Shown here piece by piece: positions 63,201 to 64,000 of a stretch of DNA of 64,000 bases. The position numbers and the translations under genes were made by a program. The DNA is from Magnetococcus marinus MC-1 (GTDB lineage: Bacteria > Pseudomonadota > Magnetococcia > Magnetococcales > Magnetococcaceae): assembly GCF_000014865.1 (NCBI RefSeq), contig NC_008576.1, forward strand, positions 2,943,501 through 3,007,500, written 5' to 3'. Below the pieces are notes generated by a model. The model was not told the DNA's origin and did not search any database. It saw nothing but the letters and a program-made list of their open reading frames with translations. How positions within the stretch are numbered: position 1 is the first letter of the stretch; each line of letters opens with the position of its first letter.

Positions 63201-64000
63201 TTATAACGTTGTGTTAATGGCCTGTTGCAAACGCGTATGCCCATTGCGTAGGCGTTGGATCAAAAGCGCGCCATCGGCCATCCCATGCGGGGGTTGGGCA
63301 GACCACCGCAATAACGCATCCCCTAATCTCTCCATCTCCAGCGCACCGACCTGCTGCGCCCCCCCCTGCAAACCACGCAGTAACGGCATCAAGGCGGCAG
63401 GGCTCTCCAGCAAGGTGGGCAGGCGTTGTAGCACTTGATCGGTATCGCGCAACCATAGCTCTAACAAAGCGCGACTGGCCCCTTGAGTCGCTTGCGCTTG
63501 CAAACCCTGCATGGCCTGCTCACTCAAGAGCTGAGAGAGGGGCACCACAGGGGTTGCGGGGGCTGACTGCGGCGGCAACCAACGGGCCAGCGCTTGGTAG
63601 AGTTGCTCCACCGACAGCGGCTTGCTTAAAAAATCGGCCATGCCTGCATCCAAACAGTGCTGCTGTTCGACAAGATCTTGGCTGGCGGTCAAAGCCACCA
63701 CCGCCACCGATTGCCGCCCCTGTTGCTGCTCCCATTGACGCAACTGTCGGCAGGTTTCAATACCATTCATCGTGGGCATATGCAGATCCATAAGCACCAA
63801 ATCAAAGGCTTGCTTCTGTAACCATTGCAAGGCTTCGGCCCCAGAACTGACGATCTGTACCGAAACCCCCATACCACTGAGCATAGCCAGCGCCACCTTT
63901 TGGTTAACCGGGTTATCCTCCACCACCAAAAGCTGACCTCGCAACGGTAGCGGCTGTGCCGGCGCGTCGGGAACGGCCCTTATGCGTTGTTGCAGCAGCC
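63201..64000 (-). CDS. C-terminal part of a hybrid sensor kinase (receiver + Hpt-like)
   Basis: The frame is open to the right edge (no stop between 63944 and 64000), so the start is off-window. Visible is a receiver domain (LLVVEDNPVNQKVALAML, phosphoacceptor in LVLMDLHMPTMNG, Lys in FLSKPLSVEQL), then a helical Hpt-like segment of about 105 residues (ELWLRDTDQVLQRLPTLL). The expected histidine motif is not clear; ALMPLLRGLQGGAQQVGALEME occupies its place without the HxLKG histidine. The kinase part is outside the window. Confidence 0.85.
   Translation of the reverse strand, partial: LLQQRIRAVPDAPAQPLPLRGQLLVVEDNPVNQKVALAMLSGMGVSVQIVSSGAEALQWLQKQAFDLVLMDLHMPTMNGIETCRQLRQWEQQQGRQSVAVVALTASQDLVEQQHCLDAGMADFLSKPLSVEQLYQALARWLPPQSAPATPVVPLSQLLSEQAMQGLQAQATQGASRALLELWLRDTDQVLQRLPTLLESPAALMPLLRGLQGGAQQVGALEMERLGDALLRWSAQPPHGMADGALLIQRLRNGHTRLQQAINTTL

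Noticed and set aside
1-64000. tRNA genes, CRISPR arrays, insertion sequences, integrases
   Set aside because: I looked for T-loop sequences, regularly spaced direct repeats and transposase or integrase motifs and found none; a computational scan was not possible.

Overview
The window is a dense, mostly housekeeping stretch of a Gram-negative proteobacterial chromosome. LptD/SurA, a GmhA-type heptose isomerase, an LPS-type outer membrane, a cbb3-type high-affinity oxidase, RpoH, chemoreceptors and c-di-GMP-type signalling genes all point that way. The mix of gammaproteobacterial gene order (rsmA-pdxA-surA-lptD; purMN divergent from a DUF2066-pgsA-hda operon), a cbb3 oxidase, a haem-c chemoreceptor and a sulfur-globule-like protein suggests a microaerophilic, motile, possibly sulfur-storing organism. 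My best guess is a magnetotactic coccus of the Magnetococcales. This is inference from gene content, not proof; no magnetosome gene is present.

Region by region. 1-6.2 kb: end of an LPS/sugar locus (NeuD-type protein, gmhA), a TSUP exporter, hda, pgsA, a DUF2066 protein and the divergent purM-purN pair. 6.3-13 kb: aroB with a small partner gene, a PilQ-N-terminus-like envelope protein, penicillin-binding protein 1A and NnrS. 13-18.6 kb: rpoH, plsC, then rsmA-pdxA-surA. 18.8-28.6 kb: a 30-bp perfect terminator hairpin, lptD, trpC-trpF-accD-folC, tyrS, anmK, apaG and msrB. 28.7-34.4 kb: a signalling stretch with a small soluble MCP fused to a Rossmann-like domain, an unknown protein, a degenerate GGDEF protein, a thioredoxin-like ferredoxin, another unknown protein and a receiver-PP2C-ATPase protein.

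34.6-42.2 kb is the most unusual part. A two-component system, whose kinase carries about 240 residues of Pro/Ser/Tyr/Gln-rich sequence in its sensor region, sits among five exported low-complexity protein genes (one Met/Gln-rich, one Tyr/Gln/Ala-repeat lipoprotein, three small secreted proteins). One of these has a truncated, frameshifted tandem copy. A perfect 91-bp tandem duplication lies just upstream of the response regulator.

42.5-56.2 kb is the cbb3 oxidase region: ccoG-ccoH-ccoQ diverge from ccoN-ccoO-ccoP, followed by a two-gene potassium-channel unit. A second minus-strand block then holds a thioredoxin-like protein, TolC, a short membrane-fusion protein, the copper ATPase CcoI and CcoS. 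ccoQ is displaced from its usual place between ccoO and ccoP. 57.3-64 kb holds a large haem-c chemoreceptor, a sulfur-globule-like secreted protein, two small unknown genes, an ABM-fold monooxygenase-like protein, a CBS-GGDEF protein and the end of a hybrid histidine kinase.

No tRNA, rRNA, CRISPR array, insertion sequence or prophage was recognised.
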